A DNA stretch of 64,000 nt, taken from Methanothrix harundinacea (GTDB lineage: Archaea > Halobacteriota > Methanosarcinia > Methanotrichales > Methanotrichaceae). Shown piece by piece: positions 33,528 through 42,339 of the stretch. Where the stretch lies: contig LGFT01000001.1 in assembly GCA_001509375.1 (NCBI GenBank), forward strand, positions 27,836-91,835, read 5' to 3'. Every line of letters begins with the position of its first letter. Position 1 is the stretch's first letter. Position numbers and translations under genes: made by a program. The notes beneath the pieces are model-generated. The model was not told where the DNA came from and did no database searches. It saw only the letters and a list, made by a program, of their open reading frames with translations.

Positions 33528-35657
33528 TCATACCGATCTTTTGATTATCATGACGGCTGGGTCGGACCTCTGCGATCGGCTTTCGCCGTAGTCTTTTATC
33601 GCAGTCTCCAGCTCCTTAATTATGTCCTGGGCCGAACGCTCCCTGTTCTCTTTAATGAGGGAGATCAGACTCTCAGTCCCGAACCGCTCCTTCTTATCGT
33701 TCTCAATTTCGATGAGGCCGTCGTTGTAGATGACGAGGACATCTCCCGCATCGATCATCCACCCCTCCAGCTCCAGATCGATGTAGTCGAGAGCGCCCAT
33801 GGATATCGCCCCGCCGATCAAGGTGTCTACAAACCCGTCGGAACTGACGACGAAGGGCGGGACGTGGCCGGCATTGGCATAATTCATGGAGTGGTTGGAT
33901 AAGTCGAGCATCCCGCAGAAGCAGGATACCATCATACCATTTTTGACCTCGTCGCTCAACTGAAGGTTTGCCTCCCGGAGTGCCTTCGCCGGATCGCCGA
34001 ACCTCCTGGAGGCTGCTCGGATTATGCTTCTGGTGAGGGCGGCCACCATGGCGGCGGAGAGACCCTTCCCCGAGACCTCGGCCATCGTCACCACGGCCTT
34101 CGACCCCTCCATCTCGAAGAAGTCGTAAAAGTGACATAATCTGCTGCCATCGGCGAAAGAGAGCGTCGCCACCTGATACCCCTCGACTTTGGGAAACCTA
34201 TCGGGAATGAGGAATCTTTCGACCTCTTTGGATACCTCTTTCTCCTTCTCCGAACTGCCCATCTCAAAGGATCTCTTCTCGATCATAGAGATCTGGTCTT
34301 TAAGATCAACGGTCATCTGATCGAAGGCCTCACTCATTCTCCTCCCATCTTTTGAGTCGTCCGCCTCAATCTTCGATTCGAAGTCTCCCTTTCCGATCCC
34401 CTCAAAAGCCCTCACGACGCCGTCGACCATCGGCCCAAGGCCGCTCCTACCCGCCCGAAATCCGATCACAGCAGCCAGAAGTGCGGAGATAGCCGCTGCA
34501 GTGGCCATCGGCATGATTGCAGGCCATCCGGGCTCGTCCTGACGACCGGTGGCTGCGGCCTCCTCAATCTCGCGATATTTCAGGGCTTCTCCTGTCGCCT
34601 GGGCCAAAATTTCGGTCTGGCGAGATATCCGCTGGAAGAGCTGATCGTATTGCGAAGCCTTGGCGGCGGAAAGCTCTAGGTCTCCCGAGGCAACACCAAG
34701 GCTCCAGCCTACGGAGGGGAGGGGGGCGTAACTTATACTGGTGCTCCCCTTGCTGAGGCGGACCAAGGATGTTCCCTTCTCCCCTCGGACCATCGCCTCA
34801 GCCACCCCAGCCAGTCCCGAATTTTTGGAGTCTAGAAGGCTTCCAAGCATCAGGATCTCCTCCCAGAGAAATGCTTCAGGGACTTCCGGGTGCATCACCA
34901 CGGCTCCCTGACCGTCCACCAGGAAGGGGTAACCAGACGAAATGTTGGCGAGATCGGAATCGATCTCTGCCAGGGATATATCCATCCCAACCACACCCGA
35001 CAGGTTCTCCTCGACGTATATCGGTGTCGCGCATGTGATGGCCAAGCTCTTGCGTTCCTGACTCTGGTAAGGCCTCGTCCAGATTGTCTCCTCGGCCCTC
35101 GCGGCCTCGAGGTACCAGGGTCGCTCCCGGTAGTCGAAGGGAGCGATCAGGCGGAGGGTTTCGGTGACGTCGGGCCAGAGGACCATAACGCCGCTGGAAG
35201 TGCCTATGTACCCCTGCTCACTAACTTCCTCCTCCTGAACCATGATCCTCAAGACCCTGGCTGGATCTGATAGGGATAGAAGGGTATCCCTCATGTCTTC
35301 TGTTAGGTTATCTCCACCATCGGGCGCGATCCAGACCCCGGCGGCTATAACTTCAGCGAGGCCTCCAGCGGTCGCGCTCTCGTTATCGCTGAGGAGGAAG
35401 TCCCCGCCCCTCCCCGTCGCCAGGACGGAGACGGCACTGATAGGGGCCAGTGACACTTCTGCCGCCAGCAGGATCAGCGCCAGAAGCCCTAAGCTCAGCT
35501 TGTTTAAGCTCGAAATCTTTTTCATTTCTCTTTGGTATCCATAAGCTGGCTCCATCAAGAGCCATCCACAAAGTCGATCTTCGAGTTCTGCCCCACTTTC
35601 CCGTGGCTCATCTTCCGCCTTGCGGCCGAAGCCTCCGAAGATCCTTTTTGTCCTCAA
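33528..35657 (-). CDS. Cache-HAMP-SpoIIE (RsbU-type) membrane phosphatase
   Basis: 709 residues. A first membrane segment near residue 55, an extracellular Cache-type sensing region (about 85-400; the DYRERPWYLEA and LSGVVGMDISLAEID motifs are characteristic), a second membrane segment near 435, a HAMP-like linker, and a PP2C/SpoIIE domain from about 500 (AEVSGKGLSAAMVAA, YANAGHVPPFV, VIYNDGLIEIEN, RSDPAVMIIK). In bacteria this layout dephosphorylates anti-sigma antagonists; archaea lack sigma factors, so its target must differ. The first ATG at 35657 may be slightly too far upstream, with ATG 35525 also possible. Confidence 0.88.
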   Translation of the reverse strand: MRTKRIFGGFGRKAEDEPRESGAELEDRLCGWLLMEPAYGYQREMKKISSLNKLSLGLLALILLAAEVSLAPISAVSVLATGRGGDFLLSDNESATAGGLAEVIAAGVWIAPDGGDNLTEDMRDTLLSLSDPARVLRIMVQEEEVSEQGYIGTSSGVMVLWPDVTETLRLIAPFDYRERPWYLEAARAEETIWTRPYQSQERKSLAITCATPIYVEENLSGVVGMDISLAEIDSDLANISSGYPFLVDGQGAVVMHPEVPEAFLWEEILMLGSLLDSKNSGLAGVAEAMVRGEKGTSLVRLSKGSTSISYAPLPSVGWSLGVASGDLELSAAKASQYDQLFQRISRQTEILAQATGEALKYREIEEAAATGRQDEPGWPAIMPMATAAAISALLAAVIGFRAGRSGLGPMVDGVVRAFEGIGKGDFESKIEADDSKDGRRMSEAFDQMTVDLKDQISMIEKRSFEMGSSEKEKEVSKEVERFLIPDRFPKVEGYQVATLSFADGSRLCHFYDFFEMEGSKAVVTMAEVSGKGLSAAMVAALTRSIIRAASRRFGDPAKALREANLQLSDEVKNGMMVSCFCGMLDLSNHSMNYANAGHVPPFVVSSDGFVDTLIGGAISMGALDYIDLELEGWMIDAGDVLVIYNDGLIEIENDKKERFGTESLISLIKENRERSAQDIIKELETAIKDYGESRSQRSDPAVMIIKRSV

Positions 35658-35895
35658 GGGGTATAAAGCTAATTTAGTCGTCTTACTTTTCGCTCTACAC
35701 CGAGTACCTGGATCTATAAGAGGTCTTCTGGGGGTCCAGATTGAGGTCTATCAGGGCTGAGGCGGTTTCGGTGACATGCCGGGCCAATAACATCCCCATC
35801 AAATCCAGACGAAGCCGCGACTACATACTTTCTTGATCTGACAATCCACCCTCAACTCGGAAACTACTTATTAGTAAGGGCTCTCTATAGACCCC

Positions 35896-36762
35896 GTGGA
35901 CGGTTCATACGAGTTTCTCGCGGATCTTAGGCGGCTTGTGGGGATCTATCGCCGTTTTGAGCAGTCCCTGTACCTGATCAACGCTGGCATAATCGCGAGT
36001 CTGATCTACATCGCGACCCTCTTCCTGGGGATTCCCGCCTTCTTTAGGTTTTATTGGCAGGACTCGATCTTCGTCTCGACTCCCGCCATATTCTCCCTGA
36101 TCTTGGGCCTTTTGGGAGGGAAGATCATGGGCAGATGGTCGAAGTCCGACTTCTTCGGCCATCTCGACGAGAGCCTATCGGAGAAGACGAAGGCCGCCTA
36201 CGACAACCGAGATTCGGACTCAGTGGTGATGCGGAGCCTCGCCGAAGACGTCAAGAGAAGGCTCTCGAAAGTAGGAGTCTTCGACCTGATAAACAACCGC
36301 CGTCTGAACTTTGGCGATAGAAGTGTTCCGATCTTTCAAGCGAAGGCGGGAGCCTTGATTCTCCTCCTCGCCTTCGTCGCGATCTTCAGCCAGAGCCAGG
36401 CCGGAGAGGTGGCATCTCCTCAGCCCTTCAAGGCTCTGACCGATCTTCGGGAGAGGGCCGCAGAGATCTTCGGTGAGGAAGAGCTGCCGGAGGGGGGCGA
36501 ATCATCCGCGGGGATATCGGGCGAGATCTACGGGAAGCCTTCTTTGGCGGTCCTGGAGGAGGTGAACCTGGAGCTGGTATTATATCCCGGAACTGCAGCG
36601 GGGTTTAGGTCGACGGAGACCGACCCCATGGACAGATTGTTTCAGACCTCCGAAGCTGGCGAAGGGGTGGCGGTCCCCACAGACCTCTACATCGAGAGTC
36701 TTCCGCCCCAGCACCGAGAGATAATAAAAAGGTATTTCGAGAATCTGGCGACGGGCTTTTGA
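35896..36762 (+). CDS. Membrane protein heading the MoxR-DUF58 operon
   Basis: 288 residues starting at GTG 35896, about 27 bp after a TATA-like CTTATTA. Two membrane segments near residues 30-50 and 65-80, a cytoplasmic charged stretch, and a third near 150-166, then an extracytoplasmic-looking tail of 120 residues. The family is not recognised. Located 18 bp before the MoxR gene and co-directional, it may act as the membrane anchor of that ATPase system. Confidence 0.75.
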   Translation: MDGSYEFLADLRRLVGIYRRFEQSLYLINAGIIASLIYIATLFLGIPAFFRFYWQDSIFVSTPAIFSLILGLLGGKIMGRWSKSDFFGHLDESLSEKTKAAYDNRDSDSVVMRSLAEDVKRRLSKVGVFDLINNRRLNFGDRSVPIFQAKAGALILLLAFVAIFSQSQAGEVASPQPFKALTDLRERAAEIFGEEELPEGGESSAGISGEIYGKPSLAVLEEVNLELVLYPGTAAGFRSTETDPMDRLFQTSEAGEGVAVPTDLYIESLPPQHREIIKRYFENLATGF

Positions 36763-36780
36763 GAGACGAAATGAGAACCG

Positions 36781-37770
36781 ATGATAAAAAGAGCTGTAGA
36801 TCCTACCGAGGACGGACAGATGAGAGATGATCTGATTAACGTTTATAAGGACGCGCCGGCCATCTTCGAGACGATCAAGGGCGAGATCGGCAAAGTGGTG
36901 GTGGGCCAGAAGTCGGTGGTGGAGCAGATCTTGGTGGGGATACTGGCCGGGGGCCACACCCTTCTCGAGAGCAACCCGGGTTTGGGAAAGACCCTCCTCG
37001 TCAAGACGATAGCCAGCACCACCGGCCTCGACTTCAGCAGAATTCAGTGCACCCCGGACCTTATGCCAGCGGACATTACGGGCACCACCTTGATCGAGGA
37101 GGTGGAGGGGAGCAAGGTTTTCAGGTTCGAGGAGGGGCCGATCTTCGCGAATATAGTTCTTGCCGACGAGATCAACAGGGCCTCGCCCAGGACCCAGAGC
37201 GCTATGCTGGAGGCGATGCAGGAGAAGCAGGTCACCGTCGGAAAGAACACCTACAAACTCGAGGAGCCCTTCTTCGTCCTCGCGACCCAAAACCCCATAG
37301 AGATGGAGGGGACGTTCCCTCTCCCTGAGGCTCAGCTCGACCGGTTCCTTTTGAAGGTTTTCATAGACTATCCGAGCCCTGAGGAGGAGTACGAGATCAT
37401 GGAGAGGTACACGGGCCATTCCGAGCCGAAGGTGGAAAGGGTGATCACCCGGAGGGAGCTTTTGTCCCTTCAGCAGCTGACCAGGGACGTTCCCATCTCC
37501 GACGACCTGAAGAGGGGGGCGATAAAGGTCGTCATCTCCACCAGGAGCTGGGAGGGGGTCGAGTACGGCGTCAGCCCCAGGGCCTCCATCGGCATGATCC
37601 TCGCCTCCAAGGCCCGGGCACTCCTGAACGGCAGAGATTACGTCAGCCGAGAGGACCTGGAGACGATGGCGTACCCCATCCTCAGGCACAGGATCATCCT
37701 CACCTTCGACTCAGAGAGGAGGGGGGTCACCACAGACCAGGTGATATCGGACATTTTGAAGTCGATTTGA
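36781..37770 (+). CDS. MoxR-family AAA+ ATPase
   Basis: 329 residues. Walker A is LLESNPGLGKT near residue 60 (the usual LLEGVPGLGKT has Gly and Val where this has Ser and Asn), Walker B VLADEINRASPRTQSAMLEAM near 124, and the sensor segment FFVLATQNPIE. MoxR proteins work with von Willebrand A/DUF58 partners to mature metalloenzymes or membrane complexes. Co-directional between the membrane protein and the DUF58 gene. Confidence 0.93.
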   Translation: MIKRAVDPTEDGQMRDDLINVYKDAPAIFETIKGEIGKVVVGQKSVVEQILVGILAGGHTLLESNPGLGKTLLVKTIASTTGLDFSRIQCTPDLMPADITGTTLIEEVEGSKVFRFEEGPIFANIVLADEINRASPRTQSAMLEAMQEKQVTVGKNTYKLEEPFFVLATQNPIEMEGTFPLPEAQLDRFLLKVFIDYPSPEEEYEIMERYTGHSEPKVERVITRRELLSLQQLTRDVPISDDLKRGAIKVVISTRSWEGVEYGVSPRASIGMILASKARALLNGRDYVSREDLETMAYPILRHRIILTFDSERRGVTTDQVISDILKSI

Positions 37771-37779
37771 GGACCACCA

Positions 37780-38637
37780 ATGGATACGGAGTTTCTCGCT
37801 GATCTGGATCGCTTCACCCTACTAGTCAGAAAGAGGGTATCGACCGCCTATACCGGGGCTCGAAGGTCGGTGAAGGTAGGGCGGGGGATAAGCCCCGTAG
37901 GCTACCGGGAATATCGGAAAGGCGACGACTTCAAGTTCGTTGATTGGAAGGTCTACGCCAGGACAGAGAAACTCTACGTCCGGGAGCACGAGGAGGAGAG
38001 GAGCCTTTCTGTCCACCTCCTCCTCGACGCCAGCTCCAGCATGGCCTTCGGCGAGAAGTTCGCCTTCGCCTCGATGATCTCGGTGGGGTTCGCCTACATG
38101 GCGATAAAGGAGAACGAGAAGTTCTCGATCTCCAAGTTCGGGGAGATGCTGGAGCCGGGGGAGACGCGGGGAGGGAGGAGGAACCTGTTCCGGGCGATGG
38201 AGGACCTTGACAGGACGGCTCCCTCGGGGGGGACAGATTTCAAGAGGACGGCAGAGCAGTTCGACCTCACCATCAGGTCCACTAGCCTGGTGGTGGTGAT
38301 CTCCGACCTTCTCGACGGGATTGAGAGCGTGGTCTCCGGAATCTACAAGCTCTCGGCCCATGACCTGATCCTGATCCAGATCCTGGATCCGGCAGAGGCC
38401 GACCTCGACTTCGAGGGGGACCTGCGGTTCATCGACATGGAGTCGAAGGAGTCGGTGATGACGAGTGTGACGCCGAAGGTGAGAGACGAGTACAAGTCGA
38501 AGATGAATGAGCACAATCGTAGGATCAGGGAGACCTGCGACGTCGTCGGAGCAGACTTCTTCACCTACACCACCGAAACCCCCATCTTTGAGGTATTCAG
38601 CGACGTCAACAGCCGGGCTAAGGTCTGGAGGGCGTGA
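37780..38637 (+). CDS. DUF58 (vWA-like) protein
   Basis: 285 residues with the classical DUF58 signature: YREYRKGDDFKFVDWKVYAR near residue 46, YVREHEEERS near 73, LLLDASSSMAFG near 85 (a MIDAS-like D-x-S-x-S), and VVVISDLLDG near 170. It is the usual partner of MoxR ATPases and lacks a membrane segment here. The start is 9 bp after the MoxR stop, and LarA begins 1 bp after its own stop. Confidence 0.92.
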   Translation: MDTEFLADLDRFTLLVRKRVSTAYTGARRSVKVGRGISPVGYREYRKGDDFKFVDWKVYARTEKLYVREHEEERSLSVHLLLDASSSMAFGEKFAFASMISVGFAYMAIKENEKFSISKFGEMLEPGETRGGRRNLFRAMEDLDRTAPSGGTDFKRTAEQFDLTIRSTSLVVVISDLLDGIESVVSGIYKLSAHDLILIQILDPAEADLDFEGDLRFIDMESKESVMTSVTPKVRDEYKSKMNEHNRRIRETCDVVGADFFTYTTETPIFEVFSDVNSRAKVWRA

Positions 38638-38638
38638 G

Positions 38639-39856
38639 ATGAGGCTCGGATACGGCTCAGGATCCGTTCGCCTCGATATCGAGGGGGACGAGAGGTTCGA
38701 GATCTTACTGCCAAAGGAGCTCCCCGGAGCCGAAGATGAGGTGGCCGAGATCGAGAGGGCCCTCGACGATTCCATCGGCCCAGGCCTCCAAGAGTTCGCT
38801 GGATGCGATACCGCCGCCATAATGGCGAGCGATATTACGCGACCCGCCCCCACCTCCAAGATGCTACCGCCCCTGGTGCGGAGGCTTGAGGAGATTGGGG
38901 TCTCCGAGATCCTGCTCGTCTTCGGCCTCGGGACGCATCGAAGGATGACGGCGGAGGAAGAAGACCGGCTCCTTGGGGGCTGCGGCGGACTCCCCCACAT
39001 ACAGCACGACAAAAACAGGTGCGTCCACCTCGGCGAGACCAGCAGAGGAACGCCGGTTGAGGTCCTCGAGGACGTAGCATCTCGTGATCTCAAGATCGGA
39101 ACCGGAAACATCGAGTACCACTACTACGCTGGCTACAGCGGCGGCGCGAAGGCCCTCCTCCCCGGCGTAAGCTCTGAGCGGTCGATAAACAAAAACCACT
39201 CCATGATGACCGACCCCCGGGCGAAGTCCGGATCCTTGAACAATCCCGTCCGACTGGATATGGAGGAGGCGGCAAAGATCGCGGGCCTCGACCTCATCCT
39301 GAACGTGGTCTTAAACAGCAAGAAAGAGATCGTCCTGGCCGTGGCCGGCGACTTCATAAAAGCCCATCGGGCCGGGGCCGGAGTCGTCGACGAGATGTAC
39401 CATAGGGCAGTCAGGCCCGCCGAGATCGTCGTGGCCTGCGCCGGGGGCAGGCCTAAGGACATAAACCTCTTCCAAGCCCAGAAGGCGATGGAGAACGCGA
39501 AGGAGGCCGTCCTCCCTGGAGGCAGCCTCATCCTCATCGCCGAGTGCGCCGAAGGGCTGGGCCATCCGGTCTTCGAGAGGTGGGCGAGGGAGGCGGAGTG
39601 CGCCGAGGACTGCGTCGAGCGGTTCGGAAAGGAGTACGAGTTCGGCGGGCACAAGGCCGCCCTGATCGCGAGGGAGTCGCTTGAAAAGGACCTTATCCTC
39701 GTCTCCTCCCTGAGGCCAGATCTCGCGGAGATGTGCTTTTTCAGGCATGCACGAAGCCTCGAAGAGGCCTTAGGTATGGCGCGGGAAAGGCAGGGGGAGA
39801 GCGCGAGGACGATCGTCATGCCCCACGGTAATCTGACGCTCGCGACAAAGGGATAG
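38639..39856 (+). CDS. larA: LarA-type nickel-pincer racemase family (DUF2088)
   Basis: 405 residues. LarA interconverts lactate or other alpha-hydroxy acids through a nickel-pincer nucleotide. Key residues fit the known enzyme: Asp65 and Arg68 (DITRP), His100 (GLGTH), His161 and Lys171 (HYYAGYSGGAK, lysine for the cofactor) and His187 (NKNH), with the same 10- and 16-residue spacings. ATG 38639 starts 1 bp after DUF58. No larB, larC or larE gene is in the window. Confidence 0.88.
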   Translation: MRLGYGSGSVRLDIEGDERFEILLPKELPGAEDEVAEIERALDDSIGPGLQEFAGCDTAAIMASDITRPAPTSKMLPPLVRRLEEIGVSEILLVFGLGTHRRMTAEEEDRLLGGCGGLPHIQHDKNRCVHLGETSRGTPVEVLEDVASRDLKIGTGNIEYHYYAGYSGGAKALLPGVSSERSINKNHSMMTDPRAKSGSLNNPVRLDMEEAAKIAGLDLILNVVLNSKKEIVLAVAGDFIKAHRAGAGVVDEMYHRAVRPAEIVVACAGGRPKDINLFQAQKAMENAKEAVLPGGSLILIAECAEGLGHPVFERWAREAECAEDCVERFGKEYEFGGHKAALIARESLEKDLILVSSLRPDLAEMCFFRHARSLEEALGMARERQGESARTIVMPHGNLTLATKG

Positions 39857-39994
39857 CTTTTGGAAGCTCGCAATTCACAAATAGTTCCGTCGTCACAAGT
39901 AACAACTATTCTCTCTTCGTAACAAAACCCCTTAAATCCCAAAAGGTCGATATAGCCTCAAGATGAAACTTCTCTTGCAAGGTGTCAATAGATC

Positions 39995-40879
39995 ATGAAA
40001 AGAAAATGGCAGCGTGACAGGGGATTGGAGGCGAGGATGCTCTTCACCATGTTCCTCCTGGGCATCGTGTACCTAGCATTCTTGGCGATCCTGGCATACC
40101 AGGGCACAGGGCTTGTGGGGATGCTCGCTTTTGTGAGCGTATTCATGCTCATCCAGTACTTCTTCTCCGATAAGCTCGTCTTAAAGAGCATGGGCGCGAA
40201 GATAGTCTCCGAGAGCGAGGAGCCGGAGCTTCACCAGATGATCTCGCGGCTCTGTGCTATGGCGGACCTGCCGAAGCCGAGGATAGCCGTCGTAAAGACG
40301 CCGATGCCCAACGCTTTCGCCACCGGGAGAAGCCCCAGAAACGCTGTGGTGGCGGTGACGACGGGAATCCGGAGCCAGCTGACAGCGGCGGAGCTGGAGG
40401 CCGTCCTGGCCCACGAGCTGACCCACGTCAAGAATAGGGACGTGATGGTGATGACGATAGCGAGCTTCCTCTCAACTGTCGCCTTCTTCATCGTCCGGTA
40501 CTCCTTCTTCTTCGGCGGAGGTGGCTCCAGTCGAGACAAGGGCGGAGTTTGGGCCGCCTTCTTCGCCTCGGTCGTCGTCTGGATCGTGAGCAGCCTTCTG
40601 ATACGGGCCCTCTCAAGGTACCGGGAATATGCCGCTGATCGTGGCTCGGCGGTGATCACTGGCCAGCCATCAAACTTGGCATCAGCTCTGATGAAGATCA
40701 GCGGCGTCATGCCCCGGATACCAAAAGAGGACCTCCGGAAGGCCGAGGGGATGAACGCCTTCTTCATCATCCCGGCGATCTCGGGCTCCTCGATAATGAA
40801 CCTCCTATCGACCCATCCCCCCACCGAGAAGAGGATCGCAGCCCTCCAGAAGATCGAGAGGGAGCTGGAGATGGCATGA
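39995..40879 (+). CDS. htpX: HtpX-family membrane zinc protease
   Basis: 294 residues, with N-terminal membrane segments (residues 15-60), the HELTH metalloprotease motif within VLAHELTHVKNRD near 135, two further hydrophobic segments and the downstream YREYAADRGS glutamate ligand. It degrades misfolded membrane proteins. PspAB follows 43 bp downstream, an arrangement known from archaeal and actinobacterial PspA systems. Confidence 0.94.
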   Translation: MKRKWQRDRGLEARMLFTMFLLGIVYLAFLAILAYQGTGLVGMLAFVSVFMLIQYFFSDKLVLKSMGAKIVSESEEPELHQMISRLCAMADLPKPRIAVVKTPMPNAFATGRSPRNAVVAVTTGIRSQLTAAELEAVLAHELTHVKNRDVMVMTIASFLSTVAFFIVRYSFFFGGGGSSRDKGGVWAAFFASVVVWIVSSLLIRALSRYREYAADRGSAVITGQPSNLASALMKISGVMPRIPKEDLRKAEGMNAFFIIPAISGSSIMNLLSTHPPTEKRIAALQKIERELEMA

Positions 40880-40922
40880 GTAGAGACGGATTCGAGGCTT
40901 GAAGGGCATAATTGAGGTTTTG

Positions 40923-41495
40923 ATGAGGTTTAAGATCCTGGATGCGATCCGAGGAAAAAGCGAGCTTCCGAGGGCGAAGCTCGACCGGCTCTTCGCCATA
41001 TCCACCGCCAGCATCACCATGGAGGCGAACCTGGGCCTTTCGCCCGGGGGTGCGGCCGGTATCTGCCTCAAACCGATCGAGTCCTCAAGGTACGAGGCAG
41101 CCCGATCCGAGATCGAGGACCTCCTCAAGTACAGCGCCCGGGAGACTGGAACTAAGTACAGAGTCGAGAAGGACGAGTACCGGTACCTCTGGGTTGTCCT
41201 GGAGGACCCCGACTTCGACGACCTGGTGGTGAACGTCCATCTCGTGAGCACGACGATAGTCGAGCATGGCTTCGGCGAGCAGCTCCTATGTGCATTATAC
41301 CAGTTTCGGGGACGGGACGGTCCCGTCTACTGGATCTACAGCTTCAAGGGGGGCTCTTACTACCCCTTCGCTCCCATCGAGGGGCATAATAGGGACAGCT
41401 CGTTCGAGTTTCGGCTGCGATCGGTTATGGAGCCTGAGCTTCCTGTGGAGAAGGACGTGGAGAAGTGGTATCCTCTTTGGGGGACGCCGATATAG
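40923..41495 (+). CDS. pspAB: PspA-associated protein PspAB
   Basis: 190 residues. The N-terminus FKILDAIRGKSELPRAKLDR and LFAISTASITMEANLGLSPGG match the PspAB family, found with PspA and HtpX in archaea and Actinobacteria. ATG 40923 is preferred over TTG 40899 because homologues start with this segment. Its role is unknown but it belongs to the envelope stress system. Confidence 0.85.
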   Translation: MRFKILDAIRGKSELPRAKLDRLFAISTASITMEANLGLSPGGAAGICLKPIESSRYEAARSEIEDLLKYSARETGTKYRVEKDEYRYLWVVLEDPDFDDLVVNVHLVSTTIVEHGFGEQLLCALYQFRGRDGPVYWIYSFKGGSYYPFAPIEGHNRDSSFEFRLRSVMEPELPVEKDVEKWYPLWGTPI

Positions 41496-41677
41496 TGCAT
41501 ACAGTACAACTAAGGTATGGAAAATTGGGCGTTCCTTGGGAAGAGTTACGTGAAAGCGATAAGGATGCAAACTCTCTTGAATGGCCTAATATCGGCTTCA
41601 CCACTAAACCAAGACATCGCAGGTTTCGATGGAGCGATATCATCAGTTCAACCGCAAACTACAAATATCTATAACGA

Positions 41678-41685
41678 TTATATAG
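41678..41685 (+). promoter_or_regulatory. TATA box ahead of the candidate structured RNA
   Basis: TTATATAG predicts initiation near 41707, at the 5' edge of the paired region rather than of any protein gene. Confidence 0.5.
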
Positions 41686-41706
41686 GTGGTTTGCCGCATT
41701 TCGTGG

Positions 41707-42025
41707 AACAGAGGACAAGCTGACCGGCTAAGCTCTTCAGGCTAGACCTGGGAGGTGCCGTCTTATGAGGTGGCATCCGCAAAGCACCGGATAAAGCTGA
41801 GGACCGATAATGTCGGATATACGCACGCCGTAACGGGCGTAGTGTATGCCTCAACTCAGAAAATCCGGGAGTTCTCGTCAAGCACGAGATGCGGCACAAA
41901 AGCTGAGGGAGAGCAAGCAGCAGACCTGGCAAATGATGGCGCTTTCGGGTTCTCGCAACAGAGACGTTGTGAAAAAGACAACGCTGTGCTTGCTTTTCGC
42001 CCGGCTTTGACTTGATTCAGTTATT
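41707..42025 (+). ncRNA. Candidate structured non-coding RNA, about 300 nt
   Basis: Read as RNA, the stretch forms nested helices: ATCCG 41775-41779 with CGGAT 41788-41792; a three-way junction closed by TGAGG 41798-41802/CCTCA 41849-41853 and holding CCGA 41804-41807/TCGG 41813-41816 and an 11-bp stem with one bulge, 41819-41829/41836-41847; CTCAG 41855-41859/CTGAG 41903-41907 around TCTCGT 41873-41878/ACGAGA 41884-41889; and AGCAAGCA 41912-41919/TGCTTGCT 41987-41994 around CGTTGT 41965-41970/ACAACG 41978-41983. A T-rich tract follows 42002. RNase P, SRP and tRNA signatures are absent. Ends are estimates. Confidence 0.45.
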
Positions 42026-42060
42026 TTCTTGGATCTTATTCTCAGGCGTATTCTCCGATC

Positions 42061-42339
42061 TTAATCCTCAAATAGGCCGCACCCGCTGAAGACCCTCTTC
42101 GCCTCATCAATGGTCAAGTCTCCTGGGGGCACGATGATGTCCGACTCGACGATCTCCTTTGGGTCCAAGGGCTCTCCATTACCCGTTATCGTCGAGATGA
42201 GGACTTTTAGCTCTCGCTTGAAGCTGGCCTCGTCTTCCTTTGAGACGTGGCCCACGATCCGGTTGTCTATCTCGTTCAGGTCATCGAGGAGTGCGCTAGA
42301 TACCTTGAACTGACCCTCCCCCATTATCCTGATGATCAT
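42061..42339 (-). CDS. pspAA: PspA-associated protein PspAA
   Basis: 92 residues. The start MIIRIMGEGQFKVSSALLDD and DEIDNRIV-like segment (here LNEIDNRIV) are typical of PspAA, a small domain that partners PspA in archaea and Actinobacteria. It overlaps pspA by 4 bp (ATGA at 42336-42339), so the pair is translationally coupled. Confidence 0.87.
   Translation of the reverse strand: MIIRIMGEGQFKVSSALLDDLNEIDNRIVGHVSKEDEASFKRELKVLISTITGNGEPLDPKEIVESDIIVPPGDLTIDEAKRVFSGCGLFED

Larger units (their letters stand above)
41496..42060 (+). other. Gene-free interval inside the PspA module
   Basis: 565 bp between pspAB and pspAA, visibly richer in A+T than the flanks. The frames here are short and not protein-like beyond one 70-codon stretch. 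From a TATA box at 41678 onward it has dense complementary helices; that part is listed separately as a candidate RNA. Confidence 0.6.

Noticed and set aside
36580-37689. Long open frame antisense to moxR
   Set aside because: It mirrors the conserved MoxR frame on the other strand, a common effect of GC-rich codon use; the MoxR motifs prove the + strand.
41755-42015. 86-codon frame in the RNA candidate region
   Set aside because: No ribosome site, no protein-like composition, and the bases are used in RNA helices.
41707-42025. RNase P RNA, SRP RNA or group II intron domain V
   Set aside because: Signature boxes (GAGGAAAGUCC, the GGAAGG-containing SRP loop, the AGC triad with GAAA-capped domain V) are missing or in the wrong order.
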